Shown: piece after piece, positions 9,302-19,582 of the stretch
Numbering within the stretch: the first letter of the stretch is position 1
Layout: every line of letters starts with the position of its first letter
From: Leguminivora glycinivorella
Lineage: Eukaryota; Arthropoda; Insecta; Lepidoptera; Tortricidae
Length of the DNA stretch: 64,000 nt
Direction of reading: 5' to 3'
Assembly: GCF_023078275.1 (NCBI RefSeq)
Contig: NC_062985.1
Location: 1,612,001-1,676,000, forward strand
Translations under genes and position numbers: made by a program
The notes under the pieces: generated by a model
What the model was told of the DNA's origin: nothing
What the model saw: only the letters and a program-made list of their open reading frames with translations
Databases searched by the model: none

Positions 9302-12300
9302 GTGAGAACCCTTGGACAACTTATATTGTAGACAACACTGGTAGGACAACCCGTTGGACCGCGCGCTTATGTGTGAGCATCAAGCCAGGGTCTCAATCTC
9401 AGTGGTGATAATGTAAGGATCGTTGACGAAGCAGCCAGCGAATAAAGCCATGGACAAGGCGGACACCTGCGAGCAGCAGGCCAGGGACGCCAACCTCCGC
9501 GCCGAGAAGGTGAGAATCCTTGGACAACTTATATTACAATATGACAAAGCTGGTAGGACAACCCGTTGGACCGCGCGCTTATGTGAGAGCATCAAGCCAG
9601 GGTCTCAATCTCAGAGGTGATAAGATCGTTGACGAAGCAGGCATTGAAGGTGAAGAATAACGGCATGGACAAGGCGGACACCTGCGAGCAGCAAGCCAGG
9701 GACGCCAACATCCGCGCCGAAAAGGTAAGACTCATACAAAACATTATAGCGGTGATGAAGCTGGTAGGATAACACGCTGGACCGAGCACTCACCAAGATT
9801 TATAAGGTTCTTTGGACAACATACTCATACAGGTGACGGAGAAGGTATTGAAGAAGATATAGGTGACTGGAGAAGGACACCTGAGAACAGCAGATCATGA
9901 ACGCTAACCACCGCGCCGAAAAGGTGAGAAAAAACTTTGAAAAGCACTTTGTATCATAATGACCTAGGAGGTATTAGCGGCAATAATTCGATTCATTGAA
10001 TTCATTGATTATGCTTATGTCAAATCTCAAAACATATACTTTTAAGGTGTGCAGAGAAGAAGCCTTAAGAGGATCCAAAGTAGGTACCTACTACAATAAG
10101 TGAGAAATGAAATGCTAGTCATTCATGTCATTAATATGACAGATGGACCATGACAAAAAAGCACCACAGTCTTATGATATAAATTATTTTGACTTGCCTT
10201 TATAAAGCTGTCTGCCACCTTGAAACAGATCATTTGTCTTTTCACATCATGTGCGACCTAAAATATGTTCTGTCCGTAGGTGAACGAGGAAGTCCGTGAC
10301 CTCCAGAAGAAGCTGGTGCAGGTGGAGGAGGCCCTCACCAAGAGCAAGAACGAGCTCGACACCGCCACCAAGACCCTCGAGGAGAAGGAGAAGTCCCTCA
10401 CCACCACCGAGGCTGAGGTCGCCTCCCTCAACAGGTTTGTACATTCTGTCGTGACTACCGTTGAGCCCTGCCAAACAAAACTTAAATCATGTACGGATAT
10501 TTCTTGTGACTTTTCATCGCATATATGTTACTCCGATTATATTTTTAAATTTCGTTTTGGATCACGATTGTCGTTTTGGGTCGCCTTACAGACTATCAAT
10601 TGGTTAGCTATAGTAACAGTTGAAAAATGGTACCGACGACGTCTTAAGCGGCCAGGAATAATCAAGTGGTAGCCCTAGGCAGAGAGTTATTTACTTTGGC
10701 CCTGTATCAAAGGCGTTCCAAGGGTTAATGTGCTTTACCAACAATGTGGGAAAACCAATTTGAAACTCTTGTGAGAAACGTGGTAATCACCAACTTGAGC
10801 GATAGTCTGACGAAGTCGTATCAAAACCATTAGAAGTTCAACGAGTTAAAAAATATTTTAAGCAACTTACTCGAGTTTTATTCAAGTCGAAGAACGACAC
10901 CATGTCGACAAGACAAATAGACAATGTTCAACAAGTTAAATCTGAAATTGTCTCTCAGTTAGATTATAATAATTTGATTGCAGAACGAATTTGAAAATGG
11001 CCTGATATTTACTAATGTGATGTTTTGAACACAGGAAGGTGCAGCAGATTGAGGAGGACCTGGAGAAGTCCGAGGAGAGGTCCGGCACTGCCCAGCAGAA
11101 GCTGCTCGAGGCCCAGCAGTCCGCTGACGAGAACAACCGGTTAGTACCACACACATTGGACGACGTTTGAAGTAAAAGTACAACTCCACATAAATCTGTA
11201 TAGTAGATATAATTTGACTTTTTCGCATAAGGAAAAGTCATTCATTTAATTGAAATTTTAGAGGATTCCTTTCGTAAAACTAATCAAGCAGACTGAACTT
11301 CGTAACGTGTTCCGTTAGACGTATATAAACGGTATAGAACTATTCTCAGAGGTCAATAATGGGGAAAACATATTGTTATGAGATTTGCTCCTGCTATTTG
11401 TCCGAGTGGAGCACAGATCAATCCCTATAGACATCCATTACAAGACGACTCGCGGTCACCAGCCTTACTTGTATTTGCCGTGATATAAGCGCGGGCGCTC
11501 GCCGTGCCCGATCAGTAACGACCAAGTAACCGACCCGAAGGCAGCTCGTGTTTTTCGCAATAAAAAAATTGAAAAAGGGTATTTTGATGCCTTAAAGATG
11601 TCCACCTATAGTGGAATCAACCTGTATGAGCAATAATTGGCTTGAAATAAATGAATTTTATTTATTTATTTTATAGTGTGAAATGGTGTGGAAAGGTAAC
11701 AAGAAGATCAAATTTAAAAACAGACGGTATTACATTCCACAAATAAGTCATATTTATAATTTATTCAGAGCAGCCAGTGTAAGTTGACCTATGCCGATAG
11801 GTCAACTTACACTGGCTATTTACGCGACTCCCTTTTCATCTGGCGCGACTGCCTGCCGTCCTTGAAACGACCAATCGCAGCGCGCTAAACACATTCCCTT
11901 CCCGCTCCTCGCGCCCCAAGCACTGGTGATTTGTAGCGCGCACAAAATTTACAATATTGGCACTCTATAGGAGGTTCTCTGTGGAGTAAAGATTCTTTGA
12001 TTTGATTTTTGAGTAGAGATTTGATTTTTGATGATTCATCGCCAGATTCCCTCTCAGATGGATTGAGTTCCTCCACGAAATCTGGCAATGTTTTCTGGTT
12101 GCTACGATTTAAACACTAAACTGAAATACATATCACACACTAAACAAAAAGTGATTAAGTTCACAGGTAAGCAAGGCTCGCTGACTATTTCAAACTCCAG
12201 TATTTACGATATTTTATTGTTCCAGTATGTGCAAGGTGTTGGAGAACAGGGCCTCGCAAGACGAGGAGCGCATGGACCAGCTCACCAACCAGCTCAAGGA

Positions 12301-15300
12301 GGCGCGTCTGCTCGCTGAGGACGCCGACGGCAAGTCCGACGAGGTGCGTTCATAAACTGTCCACATGTAACGTAAAACCAGGGGCGGCTCACGCGCTACA
12401 AGTACCTACATGCCGGCGGCTGCGAGTTCGTGGCCCATTCAGTGGTGTCGACGTTCGCGCGGCGCAATAGAATTCAATGTTGGGTGCACGCGTGCGGTCC
12501 GTTTGTTAATGTAGGTAAGAATTTAGAATGGCGGCATTTTGTGAACACCTAAGAAGTGAGCCTTCTGTACTTGTACTATTATATATTCTGAAGTGGCCGT
12601 GGACTCGATCAATTAAGTGTCCTTTGATTTATTTATCCAATCACACCACAACATTCCAATTTTCACAATATTTAAGCAGAAATCGCATTGATACAAAGGT
12701 TGTTTTTTAATAAAGTAAACACTTTTTTCGATTGCCATTGGATTATTTAACGAAACATTTGCGTTCAATTATACGCGTATTAAGATATAGATTCCAATTT
12801 AAACCTGAAAGGTTACTTTGTATTCTGACCTAAGTTCCAACATTTTATAACTTCTAGGTAGCGGAAAATCCATAAGTAAAAGTGGCAATAAATGTCCATT
12901 AGAATATAATTCACGGACGGCCGTGAAAAGGCATCAAAGGACGCTATTAAGGACCGAAGTCGCTACTTCGGCCTTTTCAGATACAATTTACAGAGTTCAT
13001 TTATGTATACATGATTATTTGTCGTTCGATTTTAAATATTTTAATAATTTCGGAATGTAGATTACACTCGTAATACATATTAGTATTTACTTTGGTTTGC
13101 TGTTTTATGAATCATGTATTTTATCAATTACCAAATGTAATGTATATAAAATTGTAGAAATAAATAAAACTAAAAAAAAATCGATACAAAATTACTACGC
13201 AGGTTTGCATAATATGGTGACCTCTTATTAGTAATAAATAACTAAATAAAAAAAAACATGACCGGGTATATGGTGTCAGATATGCCCAAAGGTTGAGAGA
13301 CTCACAAGTAAAATCCAGACATCTCAGTCGATACTAGTTGCTCGTACTAAGTAAATATTAGTACTAACTTAGTTGTTCCGATGCCCAGGTGTCCCGCAAG
13401 CTGGCCTTCGTTGAAGACGAGCTGGAGGTCGCTGAGGACCGTGTCAAGTCCGGAGACTCCAAGATCGGCGAGCTTGAGGAGGAGTTGAAGGTAACCATTA
13501 CTTTACAGTTAAGAGGATACGGTAGCGAAAATGCTAAAATGGAAAGGAGCCCCCCTTTCAACTTGGGAATTTTAGTTAAATAGTTTTATTAACTAGATTT
13601 ATCGAAAAAAAATTGTCCATTAAGAAAAACTCAGTCAAAAGATATTTCAAAAAAATCTTACAATATAGGTTCCGCTCTCGACTCTTTCCTCCTTCAAAAC
13701 GTAATCAATCGGAACGAAATTTGAGAATCTGAATAACAATGAAATAATCTATGTCGGACCGTTTAGCTTTTTTGGTTAATTGTTACATTTGTTACCAATC
13801 TTGAGTATCACATCTTTTTTTGCGCCACAATGAAAAAGGCCGTTTTTGGAAATTTTTGATTGGGTCTACAGTCTTTAAAAAGCAGAATATCAAAAAAATC
13901 AACGGTCCGACACAGATAAAAATAATAACAATCTGTGTTGAAAAAATAATTTCTCTATCTTCAAAAACCAGGGAGGAAATAGTCGAGAGCGTTTGTATGG
14001 AGAATTGACCCCTACCGTATCGTCTTAATGCGTTTTCATATTATCCGATTCGATATCATATGTAGGTTGTCGTATCAAAACCAATTAAAAACATTACTAG
14101 TTTTGTATATCTGAATCGGGCTCCTAGTTTAAGACGTCAATTGGGATAAAAAAAAATCTGCTCCATGATAAAATATTTCCGGGTTTAGCACCAAAATGAA
14201 TACTAAGAAAGTAGACAATACAAAATGTAAAAATACTCTTTATTTCACACCTCAATACAGGAAACCACATAGTAAGTAACAACAACTTAGAAGGGGTAAA
14301 TCTAGGGACGAATCTTATCGCAAAAGAGTGATCTCTTCCACCATCATGACGCGATCTCTCTGTGCTTACTTACTTACCAAATTGTCCTCACCCAGGTCGT
14401 AGGAAACTCCCTGAAATCCCTGGAGGTATCGGAAGAGAAGGCCAACCAGCGTGTGGAAGAGTTCAAGAAGCAGCTGAAGACCCTCACGAGCAAGCTTAAG
14501 GAGGCCGAGGCCCGCGCCGAATACGCTGAGAAGACCGTCAAGAAACTGCAGAAGGAGGTCGACAGGCTCGAAGGTACGATATTGTCTATGCTTTTGTTAT
14601 TGAGTAGTGAAAAAAAAAAACGTCCCATGCCTGCTAAACGGCCGCGTCTCAAAAGAACACAAAGTTTAAATTCAAAAATAATTATGGTTTAAAAGTATTT
14701 CGGGATACCTAGTTGGATTTGTGGCTGCATTTCAGGAAAGAAGTAGACGATTTTTGTGGAAATGTGGCCATATTCATCTTCCAAAAGAGCTTTAAAGGAG
14801 ACTTTTTGTATTCTTTTCCGTATTAAAATTTCGTAATTTGAATGATTCTGAACCCGAACCTCAAAAATCAAAAATTTTGAGATGTGGTCGTTTAGCAGGC
14901 AGGGGACGAAAAGTTCTTATAGTTTGAAAAAGGTTCCATTGAAAATTGGTGCCCGAGTCATTATCAAAAAATGTCTGCGGACTAATTGCAGCGACCTTTT
15001 ACAAAATGTATGAAAAGAGTCGTGGCAATTAGATACTGCGGATATATTTTAAGAGAATGATCTGGTTTTGCTGGACAGAATACACAGCAGCCATACTTTC
15101 TAATTTAGTGATGGTCTTAAAAATTAATGACCCTAAAAAAATATACATAGCTTCGGGCGAGTTTCAAGTGATATAGGTATAAATAAATAAATACAGTTTG
15201 CGTAAAAAATAGGATTAATACGATTTTTTTTCAATTGTCTTTTGAGCTACATAGATACAGCGCTATAGAGAGGTATAGATACTACATATTAGCTTTTTCA

Positions 15301-18300
15301 GAAAATACTTTAAGTTATGGAAAATGTTGGTCTAAACTTTTCAGCAAACAAATAATGATAGCTTAAAATTGTTTACTAACGACTTGAATTTTCATCACAA
15401 AATTTAATCGAAGCGTGCTCTTCAAACTTAATAAACTGAATCTAACCATTAAGGAGAACTTTATAACTTCTCTACTGAAGCTTTTTAATCAACTTTAAAA
15501 CGGTAATTCTCAAGTCTAATCCATATTCTATTTGCCGCGACGCTTCTATTTTCAGTGGAATTTGAATTCTGATAGGTTTAAATTGGAACTGAAATTTCAC
15601 TGAAAACAAATAGTCGCGGTAATTAGAATTCGCCCTTACGTCTTGAGAATGACCGAAACCAAGTTTTTCACTATTACGCATTAAACTATGATCTAAACAA
15701 ATTTGCTATTGTACTTATAACAGAAGAAGATTTCAATGCACATTTGCCTATTTAATTGACAAAAATAAGCTTCAACAACTAATTAAAATATTTTTTTTTT
15801 AATTCACCATTGAAACTAAAGATCACAGCGCTTTCAACCAGCCGATCAGTATATTTAGTTGTTTTTTTTTATTGAAATCGCTTGATAATAGTTTCATTGG
15901 TCCATTATTGTCACTGTAACACCATTTTCCAGACTTGTTATTCAACGAGAAGGAGAAATACAAGGCCATTTGCGATGACCTGGACGGCACATTCGCCGAA
16001 TTGACAGGCTACTAACAGCTTAAAGCTTACTTGAAGACAAACCGTCCAACGCTTTCCGTAGCCTATTGCTTTAAGCCTACCTCCTGATAGCGCTCGCACA
16101 CTGGCATTTATCATAGATTAAATATAAGAAGATTAAAATCCCATACATTAAAATACGACCACCTAAAGACGTGCAAAAAGTAGATGGCGCTACTAATATG
16201 CCTTGTTGCCAACGATTACTTATAGATTGGCGTTAAGTGTCACTTTTGAGCCATAAAGCTATGTCAAAGTGGCATTTTTTAGTGGCGCCATCTACTTTTT
16301 GCACATCTTTAGGCGGTCGCATTTTGATCTCTGGGATGGTATAATCTTATATATAGCTTATATATAGCTTGGCCAAAAAGGAGTAGAACTGGAACTGCAT
16401 TTTTTTATTTATTTTATTTATCATAGCAACACTTAACTGTTCCGTACAAAAGTTGCCATATACAAAACGTGGCGCCCCTATTTCTACTCTATTTCGTCAG
16501 GCTGTATACTGTGATGCTGGCTGGATATACTCCTTGAGATTCTCGGAAAATGGCGAGATGAGAAGAGTAAAGATGTAGTGCGAATTTCTCGTCGTTCGTA
16601 TTTTTACGGAAATTCACGAACGTGTCACGTTATTTCAGTTTCTCCCAGTAGGTACATGTACTGAAGTTGACCGAACTAGCATGACATTAGGCTTAGAATA
16701 AATTTAAAAGTGGAAAATGCCTGCCTTGGGCCTCTGGATAAGAGTTCAAATCTCACCCGAGGCAGACATTTTCCACTTTTAAATTTATTCTAGTCCCATC
16801 GATTGGAGACGTTTCTGCTAATCAGAAGATTAAAATCTAGCTTACATAACATTCGCATTACATCTGTAGCTAATTTTTACAAAATATACATAATCATACT
16901 CGGCGTCTCTCGGGGTTTGTCGATATCTCTAGTTATATCTATAACATTGTGTGACAGGGACAATAAGATAGTATTTATACTTAGTGCTCTATCATGTTGT
17001 CCCTGTCACCATGAAACGATATATAACTGCCAGTGTAAGAGCACCATGAGAATTATCCCTTGCTATGTAGGATAGGAGAATGAGCGCAATCTTCTATTTT
17101 ACTTCTAATGCTTTATTTTCACACTAACTTTTTATTTTTAAATGATTCTCAACACGCAGAATTTCAGAGGTATCTTAAAAATTCTTGATCATTTTTCTTT
17201 TCCATTATTTCGATCCTGACTCTCACAAAAAAGACTATTAAACTATTATTATCATTATAACACCATTTTCCAGACTCATTGTGGAAAGAGAAGGAGAAAT
17301 ACAAGGCGATATGCGATGACTTGGACGGCACATTCGCTGAACTCACCGGATACTAACCACCCTAGCTTAGTTTAAGACAAAACCGTCCGACACAAGTTAT
17401 CCGTAGAGTCCGTTTGTGGGTATTCTCAGACAATATCTCTGAAACTGTAAATAAATGTCTTATATAAAAAAATAAATGACCAAGGCCTCTTAAGTGCCTA
17501 AAGCTGGATTCGAACCAGCGTCTTCACTTATATCCACGGATGCCTGAACCACTCGTCCATTCGGTCATGGTGGCGAGGGTCGAAGTTTTCAAGTATATGA
17601 CACAATTACCAAAGGCTTGTGGCGCTTCCCGTCTCTGAGGTAGAACCGAAATTAGACCTCCTAACTCTCTGAAATTACGTCTAATTGCCAAGACTCTTGA
17701 AATCGTGGCAATTAGACTTATAAACATATTTTTTGAGAATACCCCTTGTATGTATGCCCTTCGAGGAGTTTAGACTCCTCGCCTACGCGTGCTGACGTGT
17801 AGCTGATGAGAGAATCAGTGCCATTCCCGTTTTAATCTTCTTTCACACTAATACCCTTTCTTTAGAGGATTGATATTTGAGCTAGAACACATTTTTACAC
17901 AATAAATATATCGAGTGCATTTATTGTTCCTCGGTAAAGGACCAAAACAGTAATTGAAAATGATTGTAGTACTGTTTACATTTTTAAAGGTCTTTGGTAT
18001 TAACAGTGTAAAAACGTGTTCTTTTAGACTCTTTAAACTGAACATCGAGCAATTTTGTCTGTGTCAAGTAGTTTAGCTTTTAAGCAGAAAATAAAATTAC
18101 CGTCTTTTAAAACAATTTGTGACAAGGTATTTACTTAATGCTTGGAAAAACTTGCCACAACAGGTTCTAAATGACGATAGTGGCTGTTGCAAAATAGATG
18201 CAAAAGCTGTGTTATTGCATGTAACTAAAGTTGAATTTCGAAGCATGTTAGACGCTGACGTTCAGACAATCCTGTATAGATCGCATAGACTTAAGGCCCC

Positions 18301-18766
18301 GCTGTACGTGTTGTGACTAACATGTCTTACGCTTTGCTGCTACCGGCGGAAAATGCTTCAAGGTACTGGTTGTTCCTAATTTCATTAGACTAGTTAGGGC
18401 AAATAGACGGGTTCAATGAACTTTGCTATTCGCCAAAATTAATCTAAAGTAGAATAAAATAGAGTAGCAAATAAAGCCGACGCTTGAGCTGCAATATTAA
18501 ATTTAATTAGTAACATTTTAATTATAGTAACTTTCTGATTTCATAATTAATATTTCATACTAAATGCTACTTTCAATTCGCTTTTCATTAACTAATTTCA
18601 CCATCTACTAGATGTTAGAGCACCAACGTAGAGGAGCAGCGATGTTTAAAAAAAAACCTAATAAAAAATTGTCCGTTCCACAGACGAGCTGGGCATCAAC
18701 AAGGATAGATACAAGTCTCTGGCCGACGAGATGGATTCCACCTTCGCCGAGCTGGCCGGATATTAA
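9189..18766 (+). CDS. Tm1: Tropomyosin 1, complete gene with three alternative 3' ends
   Basis: Tropomyosin forms a two-chain coiled coil along actin filaments; with troponin it gates myosin access in muscle, and non-muscle forms stabilise actin. The coding exons are 9189-9301, 10280-10434, 11035-11139, 12226-12343, 13389-13490, 14396-14573, then one of 15933-16015, 17274-17356 or 18684-18766. Adding one missing base in exon 1, every route gives 855 nt, that is the canonical 284 residues, and all splice phases agree. The sequence (VNEEVRDLQKK, RKVQQIEEDLEKSEERS, SRKLAFVEDELEVAEDR, KSLEVSEEKANQR) matches insect Tm1 rather than Tm2. Exons are GC-richer than the introns, which contain several MITEs. 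Odd points are the frameshift after the ATG and the tandem decayed copies of exon 1. Confidence 0.93.
9450..9923 (+). repeat. Three tandem, increasingly decayed copies of Tm1 exon 1
   Basis: Copy 2 (9450-9509) repeats the last 60 exon bases without change and keeps donor GTGAGA. Copy 3 (9665-9724) has three substitutions and donor GTAAGA. Copy 4 (about 9858-9923) is badly decayed but keeps CGCGCCGAAAAG and donor GTGAGA. Intron sequence between copies is also repeated (CCCGTTGGACCGCGCGCTTATG after copies 1 and 2), with a period of about 200-215 bp. Copies 2 and 3 begin with an in-frame ATG (MDKADTCEQQARD) and end in the right phase for exon 2. Use of them would give tropomyosin lacking its first 18 residues. 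Expression is unknown; decayed duplicates are the safe call. Confidence 0.9.
10280..10434 (+). CDS. Tm1: Tm1 exon 2
   Basis: Acceptor CCGTAG at 10274-10279; donor GTTTGT at 10435. Encodes VNEEVRDLQKKLVQVEEAL through EAEVASLN plus two bases of an Arg codon, with the heptad pattern of tropomyosin. Ends in phase 2, matched by exon 3. 155 nt. Confidence 0.93.
11035..11139 (+). CDS. Tm1: Tm1 exon 3
   Basis: Acceptor ACACAG before 11035; donor GTTAGT at 11140. Encodes KVQQIEEDLEKSEERSGTAQ through QSADENN after completing the split Arg codon, and ends with two bases of the next Arg codon. 105 nt. The Tm1-specific SADENNR ending is present. Confidence 0.93.
11772..11817. repeat. Perfect 21-bp hairpin in Tm1 intron 3
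   Basis: AGCCAGTGTAAGTTGACCTAT at 11772-11792 is followed by a 4-base loop and its exact reverse complement at 11797-11817. The arms show no mismatch. Likely a tiny or recently arrived palindromic element; a structured RNA cannot be excluded. Confidence 0.85.
12226..12343 (+). CDS. Tm1: Tm1 exon 4
   Basis: Acceptor TTCCAG at 12220-12225; donor GTGCGT at 12344. After completing Arg it encodes MCKVLENRASQDEERMDQLT and continues NQLKEARLLAEDADGKSDE, ending in phase 0. 118 nt. Cys in MCKVLE is the usual Tm1 residue. Confidence 0.93.
13389..13490 (+). CDS. Tm1: Tm1 exon 5
   Basis: Acceptor GCCCAG at 13383-13388; donor GTAACC at 13491. Encodes VSRKLAFVEDELEVAEDRVK then SGDSKIGELEEELK, both ends phase 0. 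102 nt. Confidence 0.93.
13509..14028. mobile_element. 520-bp TIR element, ends TTAAGAGGATACGGTAG / CTACCGTATCGTCTTAA
   Basis: Inverted termini bound an AT-rich unit in Tm1 intron 5 beginning only 19 bases after the exon 5 donor. A second copy with its own insertion lies at 45151-46057. Repeated internal phrases (GGAAAGGAGCCCCCCTTTCA, AAAAACCAGGGAGGAAATAG) show common descent. No transposase; non-autonomous DNA element. Confidence 0.8.
14029..14066. mobile_element. Fragment of the TGCGTTTTCACATTATCCGAT MITE
   Basis: TGCGTTTTCATATTATCCGAT abuts the 520-bp element and matches one terminus of the palindromic family seen complete at 23908, 24194 and 62545. Only one arm is present. Confidence 0.5.
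14396..14573 (+). CDS. Tm1: Tm1 exon 6
   Basis: Acceptor CACCCAG ends at 14395; donor GTACGA at 14574. Encodes VVGNSLKSLEVSEEKANQRV through YAEKTVKKLQKEVDRLE and one base of Asp, so it can join any of the three terminal exons, all of which begin with AC. This is the most conserved part of tropomyosin. 178 nt. Confidence 0.94.
14621..14908. mobile_element. Palindromic MITE in Tm1 intron 6 (CGTCCC..TGCCTGCTAAACG)
   Basis: CGTCCCATGCCTGCTAAACG at 14621 is mirrored by CGTTTAGCAGGCAGGGGACG ending at 14908, with inverted similarity continuing inward (TCTCAAAA / TTTTGAGA). About 290 bp, noncoding. Confidence 0.7.
15501..15655. mobile_element. Palindromic MITE, ends CGGTMATTCTCAAG
   Basis: CGGTAATTCTCAAG and CTTGAGAATGACCG bound a 155-bp unit whose halves share GTCGCGG/CCGCGAC and TCAGTGGAATTT/AAATTTCACTGA. 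A partial second copy lies at 41728-41830. Confidence 0.7.
15933..16015 (+). CDS. Tm1: Tm1 alternative terminal exon 7a
   Basis: Acceptor TTCCAG at 15927-15932. Encodes (D)LLFNEKEKYKAICDDLDGTF then AELTGY and TAA at 16013-16015. The AELTGY ending resembles the Drosophila Tm1 form with LFNEKEKYKAICDDLD. 83 nt, phase-compatible with exon 6. An ATTAAA at 16117-16122 is a possible weak poly(A) signal but it lies at the edge of a MITE. Confidence 0.92.
16118..16352. mobile_element. Palindromic MITE downstream of exon 7a
   Basis: The halves are inverted (CCCATACATTAAAATACGACC versus GGTCGCATTTTGATCTCTGGG; AGATGGCGC / GCGCCATCT). A longer relative lies at 38947-39256 with the same TGCCTTGTTGCCAMCGATTA core. 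It begins about 100 bases after the exon 7a stop, so it either sits in or defines the end of that 3' UTR. Confidence 0.8.
16692..16793. mobile_element. Short palindromic element with tRNA-like core
   Basis: CTTAGAATAAATTTAAAAGTGGAAAATG is mirrored at 16766-16793. The centre contains GAGTTCAAATCTCACCCG, resembling a Pol III B box and T-arm. It may be a tRNA-derived segment between inverted arms. Low detail. Confidence 0.45.
17274..17356 (+). CDS. Tm1: Tm1 alternative terminal exon 7b
   Basis: Acceptor TTCCAG at 17268-17273, in a tract nearly the same as that of exon 7a (ACACCATTTTCCAG). Encodes (D)SLWKEKEKYKAICDDLDGTF, AELTGY and TAA at 17354-17356. Exons 7a and 7b differ in only a few residues near their start, so they arose by tandem exon duplication. 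Phase fits exon 6. AATAAA at 17450-17455 follows. Confidence 0.92.
17450..17455 (+). terminator. Poly(A) signal AATAAA for exon 7b
   Basis: The canonical hexamer lies 94 bases after the exon 7b stop, followed by an A-rich stretch and a SINE-like sequence that supplies another AATAAA near 17471. Confidence 0.55.
17470..17578 (-). mobile_element. tRNA-derived SINE-like sequence, minus strand
   Basis: The reverse complement reads GACCGAATGGACGAGTGGTT (A-box-like) and then GCTGGTTCGAATCCAGC, a perfect T-arm with Pol III B box, followed by a short tail. The middle does not form a normal anticodon arm, so this is a SINE head or tRNA pseudogene and not a working tRNA. Confidence 0.6.
18684..18766 (+). 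CDS. Tm1: Tm1 alternative terminal exon 7c
   Basis: Acceptor TTCCACAG ends at 18683. Encodes (D)ELGINKDRYKSLADEMDSTF, AELAGY and TAA at 18764-18766, a well-known insect Tm1 muscle C-terminus clearly different from 7a and 7b. 83 nt, same phase. The AELAGY tail contributes to the head-to-tail overlap and troponin T contact. Confidence 0.93.
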
Positions 18767-18957
18767 AAAAAATAAGCTCCCGCGCACTCCAATACAAATC
18801 CTCGCGCCATCTCTTTTTGTCACACTTGTGCGGTGAGAGAGAGACTCGAGCGTTTGTCTATGTTATAATTCATACTGCTGCCTGCAGAAATGATCATCGA
18901 CTATCGTGATGTAACAATATTTATTTATTATTTTATGTAAATTTATTTACGATTTTC

Positions 18958-18963
18958 AATAAA
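18958..18963 (+). terminator. Poly(A) signal AATAAA, end of Tm1
   Basis: The hexamer follows exon 7c by 191 bases in a T/A-rich 3' UTR. It is the last signal before the CpG-rich start of the next gene, so it marks the probable Tm1 3' boundary near 18980. Confidence 0.75.
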
Positions 18964-19259
18964 ATTAATTTATAACATCTGTTGATTTCAATTATTTTAT
19001 ACCTACCTACTTTAATCTATGAAAACTCAATGAATTTGATACTAACCTAACCTACCTGCAGTTTTGTTAAAAAAACTGTCAAACTGGCAAATAATTCTAT
19101 TTGTCACAACAATTGTCACAAACAAAGATGTTCAAATCAATTAAATAATCAATCCGCCAGTCTCCGACCGCACTCAAAACGAAATAAACAAAATAAAACT
19201 CCAGCTGCTGCAACAAAAAGCCCGGAAACCACTAGAAAATAAACTACGAAACCGGAACC

Positions 19260-19530
19260 ACATCTGTCACCTGTCAACCTCACAATTGGCGGCAAATGAC
19301 GTCTTTCCGCCACAAGATGGCGGCCTTGCGCGCGCAGGCTCGGCCGAGGTCCGCACATGCGCACGTGTCTCCTATCCCAATCGATAGTGCAACTACAGCC
19401 ACACAACAGCCTGTTGGCCTCGCGAGTTCCACGACGTATTTCGGATCTGAGAGGATTTTTCTGGACTGAACTGAGTGATAAAACCGTCAAGGTGTCTGTG
19501 TCCAGCAGTGTTCTGCCGGGAGCTATCACC
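19260..19530 (+). promoter_or_regulatory. CpG-rich promoter and 5' UTR of the synaptotagmin-like gene
   Basis: This short GC/CpG-rich island stands out from AT-rich surroundings. It holds a CRE-like ATGACGTCT near 19297, AAGATGGCGGCC at 19314-19325 (the motif bound by the YY1/Pho family), and GCGCGCAGGCTCGG just after. It immediately precedes the first coding exon. The frame is open back to an ATG at 19357, so a longer N-terminus is possible, but composition and context favour 5' UTR. Confidence 0.6.
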
Positions 19531-19582
19531 ATGAAGATGCTGGCAGCGCCCGACGGGCCTGCCATCTCGCCCGTCGATCCTT
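19531..19582 (+). CDS. Synaptotagmin-like exon 1 (start codon)
   Basis: ATG 19531 in context ATCACCATGA opens MKMLAAPDGPAISPVDP plus one base, ended by donor GTGAGT at 19583. The leftover T plus the CG that opens the exon at 57377 makes a Ser codon, giving ...SPVDPSGEWHGV, a sensible short lumenal segment before a membrane helix. Another downstream gene could own this exon; no better partner was found in the window. Confidence 0.6.

Noticed and set aside
9423..9620. 65-codon frame across exon 1 copy 2 as an independent gene
   Set aside because: It is exon copy plus duplicated intron; the antisense frames there are shadows as well.
19149..19565. 138-codon minus-strand frame opposite the first synaptotagmin-like exon
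   Set aside because: High GC of the promoter region keeps the antisense frame open; the plus strand has the ATG context, the donor and the phase match.
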